Assembly (NCBI GenBank): GCA_001874305.1
Contig: MPCU01000005.1
Coordinates: 1-64,000 of the forward strand
From: Bacteriovorax sp. MedPE-SWde
GTDB lineage: Bacteria > Bdellovibrionota > Bacteriovoracia > Bacteriovoracales > Bacteriovoracaceae
Direction of reading: 5' to 3'
Length of the DNA stretch: 64,000 nucleotides
Positions 24,973-33,419 of this stretch are shown piece by piece (positions within the stretch are counted from its first letter, which is position 1; each line of letters begins with the position of its first letter). The notes below the pieces were generated by a model. The model did no database searches and was not told the DNA's origin. It worked only from the letters and a program-made list of their open reading frames with translations. The position numbers were made by a program, and so were the translations under genes.

Positions 24973-26031
24973 ATGACTAGGGTTTCAGAAGGTAGCTCAT
25001 CTTCAGCTATCAAATATTCAATTAACAAAACCAAGCGTAAGCTTGAGAAGCTCCAACTTCAAGGTTCGACTCTCAAAAGTATGTCTAGTCCATCAGATAA
25101 TCCTGTTTCAAATGTTGAAGCAATGCAGTTATCAAGCCTAAAAAAAGACAATGATCAATATATGCGTAATGCTGACTTTGCACTTATGCAATTGAATATC
25201 ACTGAGAAATCTCTCGAGAACTTAACCGAAATTGTAGGAAAAGCTAAAGAGATAGCAATTGCTCAGTCATCTGATATCTATAATCCTGACGTTAGAAAGA
25301 ACGTGGCCAACGAAGTTATTCAACTAAGAAACATGGCGCTTTCAATTTCAAACAAAAGAGTTGGCCAACGATATATTTTTGGCGGTTTTAAAACACTCGA
25401 CACACCTTTTGACAAGGCCGGAAACTACCGTGGAGACGATAGCCATATCACTCTAGAAGTTGCTAAAGACTTCTTTGTTCAAACCAATCTTAATGGGGCT
25501 GAAGTCTTCTATGCGAGCTCTAAATTTGATTCAAATCAAGACCATCCATTAAACGAATTTCCAGAGATGGACTCTTCACCAGAAAGCTTAAAGAACAAAA
25601 CTGATAATAATGATCAAAAAGACATAAAAAACCAAGATATTGGTAAAGCCAGAGAACTGGCGTCAACTGATGATCAAAAAGACCAATTTGAAAAGAGGGA
25701 GAACTTATTTTCTCTACTTGAAACATTGGCTAATGCACTAGAAAATGGTGATGCAGATGTAATTCAGAACCTTCTTGAGCGTTTCGACGATGCTCAATCA
25801 AGACTAATTACTATGCGAACAAGAGTTGGTTCAATATCAAGTTCAGTTATGAACTCGAAAAATACAATTGAATCAGATAATATTGATAACGCATCACGAA
25901 GAAGCAAAATTGTCGACGCCGACATAGCCGAACTTTTCACTGATCTATCAAAACAACAAGAAGTATTAAAAACAACATATAAGTCTACGCAGGGTTTACT
26001 AAATCAGAAATTATTAGACTTTATAAGGTAA
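24973..26031 (+). CDS. flgL: Flagellar hook-associated protein FlgL
   Basis: This 352-residue junction protein connects FlgK to the filament. It has the flagellin-like N-terminus with LKSMSSPSDNPVSNVEAMQL and the C-terminal EVLKTTYKSTQGLLNQKLLD. A polar, Asp/Asn-rich central segment (about residues 195-230, SSPESLKNKTDNNDQKD) carries a DDQKDQFEK-type repeat and is probably surface exposed. It is the last structural gene of the block. Confidence 0.93.
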   Translation: MTRVSEGSSSSAIKYSINKTKRKLEKLQLQGSTLKSMSSPSDNPVSNVEAMQLSSLKKDNDQYMRNADFALMQLNITEKSLENLTEIVGKAKEIAIAQSSDIYNPDVRKNVANEVIQLRNMALSISNKRVGQRYIFGGFKTLDTPFDKAGNYRGDDSHITLEVAKDFFVQTNLNGAEVFYASSKFDSNQDHPLNEFPEMDSSPESLKNKTDNNDQKDIKNQDIGKARELASTDDQKDQFEKRENLFSLLETLANALENGDADVIQNLLERFDDAQSRLITMRTRVGSISSSVMNSKNTIESDNIDNASRRSKIVDADIAELFTDLSKQQEVLKTTYKSTQGLLNQKLLDFIR

Positions 26032-26085
26032 CGCATAGCAAATAGTGCAAATGTTATTTATTTTGGCCTATTTTCTAGTTTTTTC

Positions 26086-26114
26086 TTGCATTATTAATTG
26101 CGTAGTAATATATG
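26086..26114 (+). promoter_or_regulatory. Candidate csrA promoter
   Basis: TTGCAT (26086-26091) and TATATG (26109-26114) are 17 bases apart in the 129-base gap after flgL. A transcript would start near 26122, giving a leader of about 40 bases that contains the hairpin described next. Confidence 0.4.
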
Positions 26115-26125
26115 AACCATTACCA

Positions 26126-26153
26126 AACCGAATCAGGACGGTTCAGAACGAGG
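26126..26153 (+). promoter_or_regulatory. Possible CsrA-binding hairpin in the csrA leader
   Basis: aaccg (26126-26130) pairs with cggtt (26139-26143), and the loop aatcagga carries GGA at its 3' end (26136-26138). CsrA binds GGA displayed in hairpin loops. A second GAGG, the ribosome binding site, lies at about 26150-26153. Together they resemble a translational autoregulation site. Confidence 0.4.
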
Positions 26154-26160
26154 TTTATGT

Positions 26161-26394
26161 ATGCTAGTTTTAACAAGGAAGCTTGGAGAGAGTATCGCGA
26201 TTGATGACAACATCAAAATCGTGGTAGTTCAAATAAAAGGTAAACAAGTACGTCTTGGAATCAAAGCTCCCAAAGAAACTAAAATTCACAGAGAAGAAGT
26301 CTATAAAGCGATCCAAGATCAGAACGTAGAAGCCTCACAGGCCGACACAAACACGATCTCTGACCTTGCCGACGCACTACACAACAAGAAATAA
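26161..26394 (+). CDS. csrA: Carbon storage regulator CsrA (post-transcriptional regulator)
   Basis: This 77-residue RNA-binding protein starts MLVLTRKLGESIAIDDNIKI and has VRLGIKAPKETKIHREEVY, the full CsrA pattern including the RNA-contacting R near residue 44. It represses translation by blocking ribosome sites; in flagellated bacteria a main target is flagellin mRNA. It is followed by fliW, whose product binds and inhibits CsrA. The C-terminal 20 residues extend past the minimal fold. Confidence 0.97.
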   Translation: MLVLTRKLGESIAIDDNIKIVVVQIKGKQVRLGIKAPKETKIHREEVYKAIQDQNVEASQADTNTISDLADALHNKK

Positions 26395-26401
26395 ATTCCG
26401 C

Positions 26402-26450
26402 TTGCACTTCTGCCCCTACGGCTGCTAGAATCTAGCCAGGGTTTAAACCC
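26402..26450 (+). promoter_or_regulatory. Promoter-like element and palindromes between csrA and fliW
   Basis: TTGCAC (26402-26407) and TAGAAT (26426-26431) are 18 bases apart. The -10 lies within gctag-aat-ctagc (26424-26436), and the perfect palindrome gggtttaaaccc follows (26439-26450). This could give fliW its own regulated transcript. Confidence 0.35.
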
Positions 26451-26472
26451 ATCGGGAATTTGGAGGCACACA

Positions 26473-27030
26473 GTGAAAATTAATACAACGAGATTTGGTG
26501 AACTAGAAGTCGATAAGAAAGATATCATTACTTTCGGTGAAGGTATTCTAGGATTTGAAAACTTAAAGGATTTCTTTGTTGTAGATCCGGGTGATCAAAC
26601 ACTAATTCTTTGGCTACAATCTTCAGAAGATGGTGCAACTGCATTTCCAATGATTGAACCTAAGATCTTTAAGCCGGACTATACAGTTAACTTATTACCT
26701 GCTGAACTTAACAGTCTTAAACTTGAAAACTTATCTAATGCAAGTATCTATACAATTCTAACGATCCCTCAAGACGTTACGACTATGTCTGCTAACTTAA
26801 AAGCTCCTGTTGTTATCAATAACAAGACTAAGAAAGCAAGACAGATAGTACTTCAAGATAGCAAACTAGAAGTTAAGTTTGAAATGTACTCAGAGCTTAA
26901 GAAGTACATTGTAAGCTACCATTCTGACGACTCAGTTAGAACAAAAGCTAATGCAACTTCTGCTCCATCAGTTGTTGAACAAACAGTTGAGACACAAATT
27001 CCCACATCAGAAAACTTACAAGAACTATAA
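26473..27030 (+). CDS. fliW: Flagellar assembly factor FliW (CsrA antagonist)
   Basis: The start is GTG at 26473 with TTTGGAGG upstream. The 185 residues contain GILGFENLKDFFVVDPGD and, later, LNLPAEL-like NLLPAELNSLKL and ILTIPQDVTTMSANLKAPVV, all diagnostic of FliW. FliW binds CsrA and is released when flagellin accumulates, linking flagellin level to its translation. The C-terminal 40 residues are extra to the usual 145. A strong terminator ends the flagellar block. Confidence 0.95.
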   Translation: MKINTTRFGELEVDKKDIITFGEGILGFENLKDFFVVDPGDQTLILWLQSSEDGATAFPMIEPKIFKPDYTVNLLPAELNSLKLENLSNASIYTILTIPQDVTTMSANLKAPVVINNKTKKARQIVLQDSKLEVKFEMYSELKKYIVSYHSDDSVRTKANATSAPSVVEQTVETQIPTSENLQEL

Positions 27031-27032
27031 AA

Positions 27033-27062
27033 AAAAGCCTCCATATGGAGGCTTTTTTTTTG
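27033..27062 (+). terminator. Rho-independent terminator after fliW
   Basis: The perfect palindromic stem agcctccatatggaggct (27036-27053) is preceded by A's and followed by eight T's. The A run upstream could also let it serve minus-strand transcripts leaving the convergent TPR gene. Confidence 0.92.
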
Positions 27063-27085
27063 TCTAAAATTATTATTAATTACTT

Positions 27086-27817
27086 TTATAAATTAGTTTC
27101 AGTCGCAGTCTTTGCTAGATTCATATACATTCCAGCTTCACTATTTACTGGATCAAGTGAGATAACCTTCTCCCACTCTGTTTGAGCTCTTAATACATCA
27201 CCCTTACCATAGTATAGAACTCCTAATGCAATCCTTCCTGGTAGATAACTAGGCTCCTCATTCTTCAGCCTCACTAGCTCATCTAAAGACTTGTTAACAA
27301 ATCCTTTCTTAGCATAAACCTTAGCAATTTTTATTCTGGCCTCTAAGTTTGCTGGATCTAATTTAATAGATTTATTATATTCGAATAGAGCTTCATCATA
27401 ACGATTGTATGTGAAATACAGCTCTGCCATTTCATAGTGCTTTAAAGAGAATTTCTTATTTATGTGATTATCATCCAACGAGTCATCATCGCTATTTATT
27501 TTTACTCTCTGACTAGCTGTTTGAAATATTTTCTTAGCTTCGTCATAATAGCCGATATCATTATAAAGAACTGATAGACTTATTGATGCATCAGTATGGT
27601 TTTCTTCAACTTCTAAAACTCTTTTAAAGGCCTTAATAGCTTTTGAAATTTCACCTTTAATATGAAAAATATTAGCTATTAAAAATAGTGCCTGCACGTT
27701 CTTTGCATCAGACTCTAAAACTTCATTTAGGAATCCAAGAGACTTTGAATATTCCTTATTAGAATATGCAGACTGTGCTTTATTAAGTAACTGCTCATGT
27801 TCAAGTGAATGTAACAT
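27086..27817 (-). CDS. TPR-repeat protein
   Basis: These 243 residues consist of about six tetratricopeptide repeats with the usual spacing of small and large residues, for example AIKAFKRVLEVEENHTDASI and ALFEYNKSIKLDPANLEARI. No signal peptide is visible, so it is probably cytoplasmic. The partner is unknown. It starts nine bases after bamD, with AGGAG before its ATG, and is the last gene of a five-gene minus-strand operon. Confidence 0.82.
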   Translation of the reverse strand: MLHSLEHEQLLNKAQSAYSNKEYSKSLGFLNEVLESDAKNVQALFLIANIFHIKGEISKAIKAFKRVLEVEENHTDASISLSVLYNDIGYYDEAKKIFQTASQRVKINSDDDSLDDNHINKKFSLKHYEMAELYFTYNRYDEALFEYNKSIKLDPANLEARIKIAKVYAKKGFVNKSLDELVRLKNEEPSYLPGRIALGVLYYGKGDVLRAQTEWEKVISLDPVNSEAGMYMNLAKTATETNL

Positions 27818-27825
27818 TTAGGCTC

Positions 27826-28566
27826 CTATTTCTTTAAACATTTAAAGTAAGTTTTTTCTGCACTCTTTTTATTCTCTTTAGAAAATACACTCTTATATTG
27901 TGAGTAGTACTTACGGCAAAGTTTATCATCATTAGTCTTAAGACCTATTTCAAGAAGTCTTGTTACAGCCATTTCTCTGATTTCTTTTTGGTGAAACACA
28001 GATACCATATTTGTATATCTAAATTTTGCTGAATCAAAATCTTCTGTTCTGTAATAGAAGTCAGCAATATATTTTTCTTTTGCTATCAACATTTCATTAC
28101 ACTTTTTTATTTTAGTTGAAGCATCTTTTAAGTAACTAGAGTTCGGGTACAGGCTTCTTAGTTCATTGTAGTATTTAATAGCTTTAATCGCCGGTGCTAA
28201 ATCTCTATCAAAAGTAGAAGGTACTTGATTGTAGTATGAATCAGCAATCTTCCAGATTACATAATCCATCTTCTTATTCTTAGGGTGAAAGTCCTTGAAT
28301 AAGATATATGCAGCTGCCGCTTCTTCATAACTTTCTTGCATGAATAATATATCTGCTTGAGCAAGCTCTGCTGAAGTAGCAAAGTAGCTATATGGATATT
28401 GTGATCTAAGAGTATTCAACTTCTCAGTAGCAAGAATATAGCGTTTATCTGCCATAAGCTCCTGAGACTCTTTAAATAAAACTTCGGCCTCTGTCTTACC
28501 AACCGGTCTGTCTACAGCACAAGATGTGAATACTAGGATGAATAATAATATTTGAAACTGACGCAC
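27826..28566 (-). CDS. bamD: Outer-membrane protein assembly factor BamD (YfiO) lipoprotein
   Basis: The GTG at 28566 is preceded by TTTAGGAG at suitable distance and gives a compact signal peptide RQFQILLFILVFTSC. An upstream TTG (28596) in frame is less likely. The 246 residues have the TPR-like BamD pattern: LMADKRYILATEKLNTLRSQ, then YPYSYFATSAELAQADILF and ALAPAIKAIKYY-like DLAPAIKAIKYYNELRSLYP. BamD works with BamA to insert beta-barrel proteins into the outer membrane. It is shorter in the tail than E. coli BamD but otherwise typical. Confidence 0.85.
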   Translation of the reverse strand: MRQFQILLFILVFTSCAVDRPVGKTEAEVLFKESQELMADKRYILATEKLNTLRSQYPYSYFATSAELAQADILFMQESYEEAAAAYILFKDFHPKNKKMDYVIWKIADSYYNQVPSTFDRDLAPAIKAIKYYNELRSLYPNSSYLKDASTKIKKCNEMLIAKEKYIADFYYRTEDFDSAKFRYTNMVSVFHQKEIREMAVTRLLEIGLKTNDDKLCRKYYSQYKSVFSKENKKSAEKTYFKCLKK

Positions 28567-28643
28567 TACGTACACTCCTAAAGAATATAAAATCAATAAG
28601 AGATTTTAGCACCGCCCCAATATAGTAGTCAAAGACTTAGGTA

Positions 28644-29693
28644 TTAAGTGGAGGTAGAATTATAAATATCTTCGATTATTTCAGTAAAAATCAATTTCAT
28701 AGCAGCTGCAACTGGAATTGAAATAATCATTCCCATAATACCTAGTAATTGTGAGCCTAAAATAACACTGGCCACAACTAATACTGGATGTAGATCGACA
28801 ATTTTAGAAACTAAAATTGGAAAAACAATCGCGATATCAATGGCATTTGCTATTAAGTATAAGATTACGACAGCACCAAAAGTTGTGCCTAAACCATATT
28901 CAGCTATTGCAAATATTAAAGCAGGAACAGTCCCAAGTAATGGACCGAGATAAGGAATAACATTTGTAAGTGCAGCAACAAGACCAAATATATATGCGAA
29001 TCTAACATCTAATATAAGTAATCCCGATGTGAGTATTACTCCAATTATTGTAGCTTCAATCGATTTCGCTAAAATATAGTCACCTAGCTGTTTATTGAAT
29101 TGGTGAGAAAGGATATAGAATTTTTCAAAAATAGAATTGGGAGTAATTTCTAAAAATGTTCTTTTAAACGAAGGTAGATCTTTTAGTAAGAAGAATACAA
29201 AGAGTGGAATGACAAATACCCATTCTATTACAGAGGCTAGAACATTCGGTATATTTAAAACGAATGCACTTATCGTTCCTCTAACATAGCCAAAGCCATC
29301 TGTTATGTACTTGTCTTGTAATTCAAAACCAGTTTTATCTTGAACTTTTGTTTTGAGATAAAAGTATTCTTTTTTAACATATGACTCAACTTTAGGAGCA
29401 TAGTATTGAATATTCTTTGCTTCATTACTAAGAACAGGAACTAGTTTAACGATAGGATATATTGAGAAGAACAGAACTCCAACGAGAATCCCAAAAGCCG
29501 CTAAAGTCCTTGATACACCGACTTTAAGTAATGCATTCATTAATGGTGATAGAATAAGAGTTATAATATATGAAACAAGTAAAGGTATCGCAATTCTAGG
29601 GAATGCAAACATACCTGCTATCGACATAATTATAATACTTACAAAGATGACAAGTCTTGCCTTCTCTCTTCCGCCATTAGTTCGAAGCTTCAT
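28644..29693 (-). CDS. AI-2E family (PerM/UPF0118) membrane transporter
   Basis: These 349 residues have about eight membrane helices in the AI-2E layout: two at the N-terminus (about 12-60), a further helix near 68-88, a long soluble segment (about 90-150), then five more, with LTNVIPYLGPLLGTVPALIF as the family signature. Members are proposed to move small molecules or sodium/protons; the substrate here is unknown. The start overlaps the preceding cyclic-nucleotide domain gene by 17 bases. Confidence 0.85.
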   Translation of the reverse strand: MKLRTNGGREKARLVIFVSIIIMSIAGMFAFPRIAIPLLVSYIITLILSPLMNALLKVGVSRTLAAFGILVGVLFFSIYPIVKLVPVLSNEAKNIQYYAPKVESYVKKEYFYLKTKVQDKTGFELQDKYITDGFGYVRGTISAFVLNIPNVLASVIEWVFVIPLFVFFLLKDLPSFKRTFLEITPNSIFEKFYILSHQFNKQLGDYILAKSIEATIIGVILTSGLLILDVRFAYIFGLVAALTNVIPYLGPLLGTVPALIFAIAEYGLGTTFGAVVILYLIANAIDIAIVFPILVSKIVDLHPVLVVASVILGSQLLGIMGMIISIPVAAAMKLIFTEIIEDIYNSTST

Positions 29694-30279
29694 CTTTCGA
29701 CTCCAGAACTGTTAGTCTATTCTTCAACCTTCTTACTTCTTGAGTGACTGAATACAACCTATTCGCAACGATTAGAGAAACAGATTGAAGAAGCTTTGAA
29801 GCAACTACGGGCTTCTCATGAATCATTGAATCAAGGTCTGGTTTAAATATACCCACTAACTGACATGGCTCTTTTGCTATAGCTGCAGCATTTCTTAGAT
29901 GTCGATCCTGAAGCATTGCTAGCTCTCCAAAGTAATCATTGCTTTCAAGGCTAACAATAACTCGAGAACTGCCTTCACTTGAGTCTTGAACAACAATATC
30001 CACGGCACCTTTTACAATGAAGTAAAAACCAACTCCTAAATCAGCCTCTCTAAATATAATTTCACCTTTTTCAAAGTTTCTTGTATGAAGTCTTTTGGAT
30101 AATTCCCAAATTTCTAAATCTGTAAAATTTTTAAAGACTTCTAGTTTTTTAAGAAATGAAGGAATCGTATTCTTTGCAGACTTTAAGAATGGGTTCGTTT
30201 GCCAAAAGAATTTTAATAAACCTATATCTAGTTTCTCTGGGTTATTTTCCTTTGAAGTTAATTCATTCTCGTATGACAT
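29677..30279 (-). CDS. Cyclic-nucleotide-binding-domain protein
   Basis: This 200-residue cytoplasmic protein has one cNMP-binding beta-roll at about residues 48-165: GEIIFREADLGVGFYFIVKG, then NDYFGELAMLQDRHLRNAAA, which carries the phosphate-binding cassette FGELAML...RNAA. No DNA-binding helix-turn-helix follows; the C-terminus is a short coiled coil (VTQEVRRLKNRLTVLES). It therefore looks like a sensor module, possibly acting on the membrane protein that follows it. AAGGA lies before the ATG. Confidence 0.82.
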   Translation of the reverse strand: MSYENELTSKENNPEKLDIGLLKFFWQTNPFLKSAKNTIPSFLKKLEVFKNFTDLEIWELSKRLHTRNFEKGEIIFREADLGVGFYFIVKGAVDIVVQDSSEGSSRVIVSLESNDYFGELAMLQDRHLRNAAAIAKEPCQLVGIFKPDLDSMIHEKPVVASKLLQSVSLIVANRLYSVTQEVRRLKNRLTVLESKDEASN

Positions 30280-30288
30280 GCTAATTCC

Positions 30289-30954
30289 TTATAATACACC
30301 AAGCTCTTTACGTTTCATCCAACCTGAATGTTCTTGTGGCCAAGAAATATAAATCCAATCTTCAAAGCTTTTTCCAAGTATTAACTTTTGGCCTTCAGTT
30401 ATACTTTTTAGCACTGGGTATATCTCTGATGGTCCCTCAAAGACCTTAGATTCCTTAAGATTAATTCCAACGATATAATTTGTACTATAGTGATACTTCT
30501 TTATTAGAAAAGGTGTAAATGCCAATATTAAAATTAAGATAGCTACAACCTTACTCTTAAAAACTTTAAATCTATATGTAACTGCAGCCAATAAACAAAT
30601 AATTAAGGCAATTAACAAGAGAACTGACTCACTAGTACTTGTGAACTCTTTTAAGCTAGTAGCTCCAAGAGACTGATCAGGAGATACCTTTACTTCTATT
30701 TCATTAAGTACAGACTTAAGATTCTTACTTAACGCCGGGTGTTCAAAACCTAATATTTTAGATTTCTCTAAGTTATATCTTGCTGCTGCAAGGTTGCCCT
30801 GTTTTGCTAAAGTCGTACCTAAATTATAATGAAACAAACCAGGACTCAATGAGTCACGGTCATTAACTAATTTGTTTCTCAAATCGTCGTACTTTGCGTC
30901 CAAATAGAGTTGTTCTAATTCTTTTACGGTTTTATTTATGTTAGTATTTGCCAT
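30289..30954 (-). CDS. BatE-like protein: TPR, two membrane helices and an SH3-like domain
   Basis: These 221 residues have a TPR-like N-terminus (HYNLGTTLAKQGNLAAARYN, about 42-61), two hydrophobic helices (about 109-128 and 136-153), and a C-terminal SH3-like part (KVFEGPSEIYPVLKSITEGQ, with DWIYISWPQEHSGW). This layout matches BatE of aerotolerance operons, but batA/B/D are not adjacent, so the name is tentative. It is the first gene of the operon that leads to bamD. GGAT lies before the ATG. Confidence 0.6.
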   Translation of the reverse strand: MANTNINKTVKELEQLYLDAKYDDLRNKLVNDRDSLSPGLFHYNLGTTLAKQGNLAAARYNLEKSKILGFEHPALSKNLKSVLNEIEVKVSPDQSLGATSLKEFTSTSESVLLLIALIICLLAAVTYRFKVFKSKVVAILILILAFTPFLIKKYHYSTNYIVGINLKESKVFEGPSEIYPVLKSITEGQKLILGKSFEDWIYISWPQEHSGWMKRKELGVL

Positions 30955-31026
30955 GATATTAATATTATCCTCTGCTCGATATTGCTTTGCAAGCTAGTGA
31001 TAATTCTACCTCATTAAGGAATTTAT

Positions 31027-32394
31027 ATGGACATCAGAGTCAACACACCTGAAATACAAGATCAAATGAATAAACTATTCTCTTCAATCTTACTTGAGCA
31101 ACAAAAGTATATGTTTGTTAAGAAAGCTGATGAAGAAAAGGCTCATCTTGTAGAAACACAGTTACAAGAATACACAAATAATAGAGGGAAAGGCTTCTTT
31201 TATAATTATATGTCATCAGGAAGGGGTCATGGTCCTTTTACAGAACTAATAGATGGTTCAATAAAGTATGATCTCATTGGTGGAATTGGACCAAATATAC
31301 TAGGACATTCTCATCCACTTTATATTAAGGCACATTTAGAGTCCGCATGTTCAGACACAGTAATGTGTGGAAACTTACAACCATACCCAGAAGCTGCTGC
31401 ACTCACAAACTTATTAATTAAGAATGTTGAAGGAAGTAGATTAAAGCACTTTTGGTATACAGGTTCTGGTAGTTTCGCTAACGACCTTGCTCTTAAGCTG
31501 ATATGGCAAAAGAAAGAGCCAAAATACAGAATGCTTGCTTGTACTAAAGCATTTGCAGGTCGAAGTGTTGCTACACAAGATATTACACATAACCAAGCAT
31601 ACAGAGAAGGAATGCCTCAGTCAGTTGAAGTAGATCACGTGCCACACTTTGATCACAATGATCCAGAGAATGCACTTCAAAATACAATTGATGCTTTAAA
31701 AGCAGCAGTTAAGGCAAACCCAAATCAGCACTGTGCACTTATGATGGAAATTATTCAAGGTGAAGGTGGATTTATATTTGGTCCTAAAGAGTACTATGAA
31801 GGTGTATTCGAATGGGCAAAAGAAAACGACCTTTATATATGGATTGATGAAGTTCAAACATTCGGTAGAACAAAAGAGCTTTTTGCATTTCAGAATATGG
31901 GTGTTGAAAAGTATGTAGATATCGTGACTGTAGGAAAGGCACTACAAGTGTGTGGAGCCTTATTTACAGAAGAGCTAAACCCTAAACCGGGATTAATTGC
32001 AGGAACTTTTAATGGATCTCTAACAGCTTTAAACGCTGGTGAGAAAATTGTTCGTTACCTTACGGAAGGAAACTTCTACGGCGATAATGGACGTATATCA
32101 GAACTTGAGAAAACTTTTATCGCAAAGCTAAATCATCTTGCAAAAACAAGCTGTAAGGGCAAGATAAACTATGCCGGTGGAATTGGAACAATGATTGCTT
32201 TTGAAGTTGGTGATGCTTCTAAAGAAGTAACTGTCGCATTTATTAAAAAGCTATTCCAAAATGGCATAATAGCATTCATGGCCGGTAGTGGACCAACAAG
32301 AGTTAGATTTTTACTTCCGCTTTCTTTAACAGATGAAAATATTGATGAGATCTTTAGAATTATAGATCAAACAGTAAACGAAGTAGTTAAATAG
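31027..32394 (+). CDS. astC: Class III PLP aminotransferase (succinylornithine transaminase-like)
   Basis: The 455 residues have the fold type I class III pattern: YTGSGSFANDLALKL, then WIDEVQTFGRTKELFAFQ (Asp contacting the PLP ring nitrogen), and K304 in TVGKALQV as the likely Schiff-base lysine. The TFNGSLTALNAG segment also matches. Family members include succinylornithine and acetylornithine transaminases. The name astC is inferred from the next two genes, astA and astD, which act before and after it in the arginine succinyltransferase pathway. GGAATTT lies before the ATG. Confidence 0.75.
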   Translation: MDIRVNTPEIQDQMNKLFSSILLEQQKYMFVKKADEEKAHLVETQLQEYTNNRGKGFFYNYMSSGRGHGPFTELIDGSIKYDLIGGIGPNILGHSHPLYIKAHLESACSDTVMCGNLQPYPEAAALTNLLIKNVEGSRLKHFWYTGSGSFANDLALKLIWQKKEPKYRMLACTKAFAGRSVATQDITHNQAYREGMPQSVEVDHVPHFDHNDPENALQNTIDALKAAVKANPNQHCALMMEIIQGEGGFIFGPKEYYEGVFEWAKENDLYIWIDEVQTFGRTKELFAFQNMGVEKYVDIVTVGKALQVCGALFTEELNPKPGLIAGTFNGSLTALNAGEKIVRYLTEGNFYGDNGRISELEKTFIAKLNHLAKTSCKGKINYAGGIGTMIAFEVGDASKEVTVAFIKKLFQNGIIAFMAGSGPTRVRFLLPLSLTDENIDEIFRIIDQTVNEVVK

Positions 32395-32402
32395 GAAATT
32401 AT

Positions 32403-33410
32403 ATGTTTAAGCTTAGGGCAGTAGAAAAGAACGATGTAAAAGACTTATTCACATTGAGTAAGTTATATACCTTTATCAATTTACCTTCTGACCTAAGTTT
32501 AATCGAAAAGAAAGTTGATGCTTCTTTAAGAAGCTTTGAAAAGCCTTCAAGTAACCTAGACGACAACCATTATATTTTTGTTCTCGAAGATATTGAACAC
32601 TCTAAAGTTGTTGGTTGTTCAATGATACATGCTCAGCATGGAACTGAAATTGAACCACATTTTTATTTGACAGTGTCACAAGAGAATAAATTCAGTAGCT
32701 CCATAAATACTGGATTTATACATGGTACATTAAAACTAGGATATAACACTGATGGACCGTCTGAAATCGGTGGTCTTATTCTAAACCCTGATTATCGAGG
32801 AAACTCAATGAAACTTGGTAAGCAATTATCTTTTGTGAGATTTTTGTATATGGGCATGAATCAGAATCAATTTAAAAAAGAAGTACATACTGAGCTTATG
32901 CCTCCATTTGATAAAGATGGTAAATCGCCACTATGGGAAGCGATTGGAAGAAGGTTCTTGAATATGGAATATCATGACGCTGATCTTCTCAGTAGAAAGA
33001 ACAAAGAATTTATTCTTAGCCTCTTTCCCTCAGATGTAATTTACGAAACACTACTTCCACTTGACGCAAGAAACGCAGTTGGCAAAGTTGGTGACGACAC
33101 TCTTCCTGTAAAGAATATGATTGAATCGATAGGATTCAAATATACCAATGAAGTAGATCCATTCGATGGTGGGCCACATTATCGTTGCCCATTAGTTGAT
33201 TTGAAACCAGTTAAGGGAATGAAGAATGTTAAACTAGATTTTTCACCTTTAGAGGATTTTAGCTGGTTCATCGTAGATAACACTACCGACAACTTTGAGG
33301 CTTTCTGTGTTCAAGGAAAACTCAGTGGTGAAACACTCATAATTAATCAAAAATTTAAAAGTCTTTTTAAAGACAATACACTTAAAACAAATACAATCAT
33401 CCCGTTGTAA
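32403..33410 (+). CDS. astA: Arginine N-succinyltransferase
   Basis: AstA transfers succinyl from succinyl-CoA to arginine, the first step of the AST pathway. The 335-residue length is typical. Diagnostic segments are PSEIGGLILNPDYRGNSMKL (the acyl-CoA-binding area), then NMEYHDADLLSRKNKEFILS, and VDPFDGGPHYRCP. The N-terminal MFKLRAVEKNDVKDLFTLSK is the usual start. It lies nine bases after the transaminase and is followed nine bases later by astD, showing an operon. Confidence 0.88.
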   Translation: MFKLRAVEKNDVKDLFTLSKLYTFINLPSDLSLIEKKVDASLRSFEKPSSNLDDNHYIFVLEDIEHSKVVGCSMIHAQHGTEIEPHFYLTVSQENKFSSSINTGFIHGTLKLGYNTDGPSEIGGLILNPDYRGNSMKLGKQLSFVRFLYMGMNQNQFKKEVHTELMPPFDKDGKSPLWEAIGRRFLNMEYHDADLLSRKNKEFILSLFPSDVIYETLLPLDARNAVGKVGDDTLPVKNMIESIGFKYTNEVDPFDGGPHYRCPLVDLKPVKGMKNVKLDFSPLEDFSWFIVDNTTDNFEAFCVQGKLSGETLIINQKFKSLFKDNTLKTNTIIPL

Positions 33411-33419
33411 GAGGCCTAT

